Shown here in pieces: positions 5,522 to 5,699 of a DNA stretch of 5,699 nucleotides (positions are counted from its first letter, which is position 1; each line of letters starts with the position of its first letter). This DNA comes from Crocinitomicaceae bacterium (GTDB taxonomy: Bacteria > Bacteroidota > Bacteroidia > Flavobacteriales_D > Sanyastnellaceae), in assembly GCA_002729115.1 (NCBI GenBank), contig PBWG01000139.1, positions 1-5,699 on the forward strand, given 5' to 3'. The notes under the pieces were generated by a model that was not told the DNA's origin, ran no database searches, and worked only from the letters and a program-made list of their open reading frames with translations. A program made the translations under genes and the position numbers.

Positions 5522-5699
5522 TCAGGCCTGCTCGTAGAAATGGTTGTTCCCGATGTACGCCACCACGGCGTCGGGCAACAAGAACTGCACGTCGTGGCCT
5601 GCCATGATCGCGTCCCGCACGTAGGTGGAGCTGATGGCGATGATGGGCGCTTCGTGGCCCTCCACGTTGTCGTGCGCGAGCCATTGGGCCGTGGCGGCA
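5522..5699 (-). CDS. nadD: Nicotinate-nucleotide adenylyltransferase, C-terminal part (5' end beyond the window)
   Basis: Adenylylates nicotinate mononucleotide to deamido-NAD in NAD synthesis. Only the last 58 residues and the TGA stop (complement of 5522-5524) are present. They read IIAISSTYVRDAIMAGHDVQ, then FLLPDAVVAYIGNNHFYEQA. The ISSTYVRDAI segment matches the conserved SSTxIR motif near the C-terminus of the nucleotidyltransferase fold, and LPDAVVAYI is the usual ending of this family. The N-terminal nucleotide-binding GxFDPxHxGH motif would lie to the right of the window. The related phosphopantetheine adenylyltransferase (CoaD) also has an SSTxIR-like motif, but the spacing and the LPDxVxxYI ending favour NadD. 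Confidence 0.88.
   Translation of the reverse strand, partial: AATAQWLAHDNVEGHEAPIIAISSTYVRDAIMAGHDVQFLLPDAVVAYIGNNHFYEQA

Noticed and set aside
5523..5530. Palindrome CAGGCCTG at the end of nadD, considered as a terminator stem
   Set aside because: It has no loop and no following T-run, and lies within the nadD coding end.

Overview
This window looks like an ordinary stretch of core chromosome from a high-GC member of the Bacteroidota. Four things point to the phylum. The DnaG primase has the degenerate zinc ribbon I associate with this group. The two-component pair resembles the RprX/RprY type of Bacteroides. None of the starts has a Shine-Dalgarno sequence. A TAnnTTTG-type -7 element (TATCTTTG) lies just before prs. 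I cannot place it below phylum from sequence alone. It is not an accessory region: I see no mobile elements, RNA genes, CRISPR arrays or phage genes.

Layout. On the minus strand, 1-1167 holds the N-terminal 389 residues of DNA primase (dnaG), cut by the left edge. A 145-bp divergent intergenic region (1168-1312) separates it from a plus-strand run of genes. First comes a HAMP-less membrane sensor histidine kinase (1313-2602), which overlaps an OmpR/PhoB-type response regulator (2599-3297) by ATGA. After a 33-bp gap containing a likely promoter come ribose-phosphate pyrophosphokinase (prs, 3331-4275), ribosomal protein L25 (rplY, 4285-4932) and peptidyl-tRNA hydrolase (pth, 4945-5508), spaced 9 and 12 bp apart. 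A convergent minus-strand gene, the C-terminal end of nicotinate-nucleotide adenylyltransferase (nadD, 5522-5699), is cut by the right edge.

How the genes work together. Kinase and regulator form one signalling unit, probably translationally coupled. The prs-rplY-pth block looks like a housekeeping operon: PRPP for nucleotide, NAD, His and Trp synthesis, a 5S-rRNA-binding ribosomal protein, and rescue of peptidyl-tRNAs. DnaG primes replication and NadD makes NAD, whose pathway uses PRPP.

I found no credible undescribed system. The points most worth a second look are the loss of three of four zinc ligands in DnaG, a nonanucleotide tandem repeat encoding the acidic tail of L25, and a perfect hairpin in the first codons of rplY.
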